Virus record (IMG/VR): IMGVR_UViG_3300032331_003609
Location: 180,851-244,850 of that record
Length of the DNA stretch: 64,000 nucleotides
Direction: 5' to 3' (one strand)
Source of the DNA: a virus
Shown: positions 63,609-64,000 of the stretch, one piece after another
Layout of the letters: the number at the start of each line of letters is the position of its first letter
How positions within the stretch are numbered: position 1 is the first letter of the stretch
Notes under the pieces: generated by a model
Databases searched by the model: none
What the model saw: the letters and a program-made list of their open reading frames with translations, nothing else
What the model was told of the DNA's origin: nothing
Made by a program: the position numbers and the translations under genes

Positions 63609-64000
63609 ATGTCTAAATTAGTAAAATGGAAGGATTATAGCAAAATTTACGAAGATGCTAATTCCGATTCAGGTATTGACGATGTAGCCGCTAAAAAAAT
63701 ACAAAAATGCCAGATTATGCTCTTAACTAAAGCTGGATTTTTCGGTCAGCTTTGTATGAATCTAAAATTTATAGAAGATAGAAATTTAAGATTCAAAACG
63801 ATGGCGACTGACGGAATGAATATTTATTACGATCCAGGTTTTGTTAACGGCCACACTGATGAAGAAATTAGATGGGTAATATGCCACGAGATCTTACACT
63901 GCTCTCTGCATCATTTTTTAAGAAAGCAAGCAAATCCTAGTATTTGGAATATGGCAGCTGATTATGAGATTAATCAATTAATAGATCCTAAGAATTATTC
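63609..64000 (+). CDS. VWA-associated metallopeptidase-like protein (DUF2201-type), 3' end outside window
   Basis: The 130 visible residues run to the window edge. Near residues 95-100 they contain an ICHEILHCSLHHF segment with the zinc-protease motif HExxH. Then IWNMAADYEINQLI follows, as in the N-terminal putative metallopeptidase domain of DUF2201/VWA-type proteins. These usually have a C-terminal VWA domain and pair with an AAA ATPase (often encoded next door); both would be outside this window. It starts downstream of the terminator at 63537 and a late-promoter-like motif. Confidence 0.7.
   Translation, partial: MSKLVKWKDYSKIYEDANSDSGIDDVAAKKIQKCQIMLLTKAGFFGQLCMNLKFIEDRNLRFKTMATDGMNIYYDPGFVNGHTDEEIRWVICHEILHCSLHHFLRKQANPSIWNMAADYEINQLIDPKNY

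Noticed and set aside
1-64000. tRNA genes, attachment sites or insertion sequences
   Set aside because: No gap is long enough apart from short intergenic regions, and none shows a cloverleaf, transposase or flanking repeat.

Overview
The window is part of the genome of a large, tailed, contractile-tail (T4-related) bacteriophage. Coding density is close to complete: no gap without a gene exceeds about 120 bases, genes commonly overlap by 1-30 bases, and I see no tRNA, rRNA, insertion sequence or CRISPR array. The DNA is AT-rich. Most start codons follow A-rich leaders without a clear Shine-Dalgarno sequence (for example before 19911, 55880 and 60153). That leader style, plus Bacteroidetes-flavoured domains (SBBP and two-component-type propellers, PKD), points to a Bacteroidetes/Flavobacteria-type host. 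The host assignment is an inference, not a demonstration.

Layout. (1) 1-5680: a glycan island with two or three glycosyltransferase-like genes, a SAM methyltransferase, an NAD-dependent sugar epimerase, GDP-fucose synthase and GDP-mannose 4,6-dehydratase. (2) 5677-8291: small genes, two on the minus strand (one DUF5824-like) and a Nudix-like hydrolase. (3) 8344-25657: a tail/baseplate block with a LysM/gp53-like protein, a gp27-like hub, a gp5-like spike, a 1510-aa structural protein, gp25-like and gp6-like wedge proteins. An S1-domain protein and an amidoligase-like protein are embedded in it. (4) 25657-54598: very long virion proteins of up to 2658 aa, tail-fibre-like proteins with collagen-like and Pro-Thr-Pro-Ala repeats, a minimal nucleotidyltransferase, and a fibre-like protein ending in a Hint (intein-like) domain. 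A phoH gene interrupts this block on the minus strand. (5) 54609-60125: a tail-tube-like protein, then the T4-type replication/recombination set: RuvC-like nuclease, gp32-like SSB, gp61-like primase, UvsY-like mediator and UvsW-like helicase. (6) 60153-64000: small unknowns, a fusion of an RNA/DNA-ligase-like domain with an NMN-adenylyltransferase-like domain, a clear intrinsic terminator, and the start of a VWA-associated metallopeptidase gene.

A motif, ATATATAA (often preceded by TTTG or TTG), lies 5-21 bases upstream of the first gene of at least eight transcription units. It is the best candidate for this phage's late promoter, analogous to T4's TATAAATA. In some cases it is so close to the ATG that the mRNA would be nearly leaderless.

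Head genes (terminase, portal, major capsid), tail sheath and DNA polymerase are not in this window and presumably lie outside it. All functional calls come from reading motifs in the translated sequence; no database search was run.
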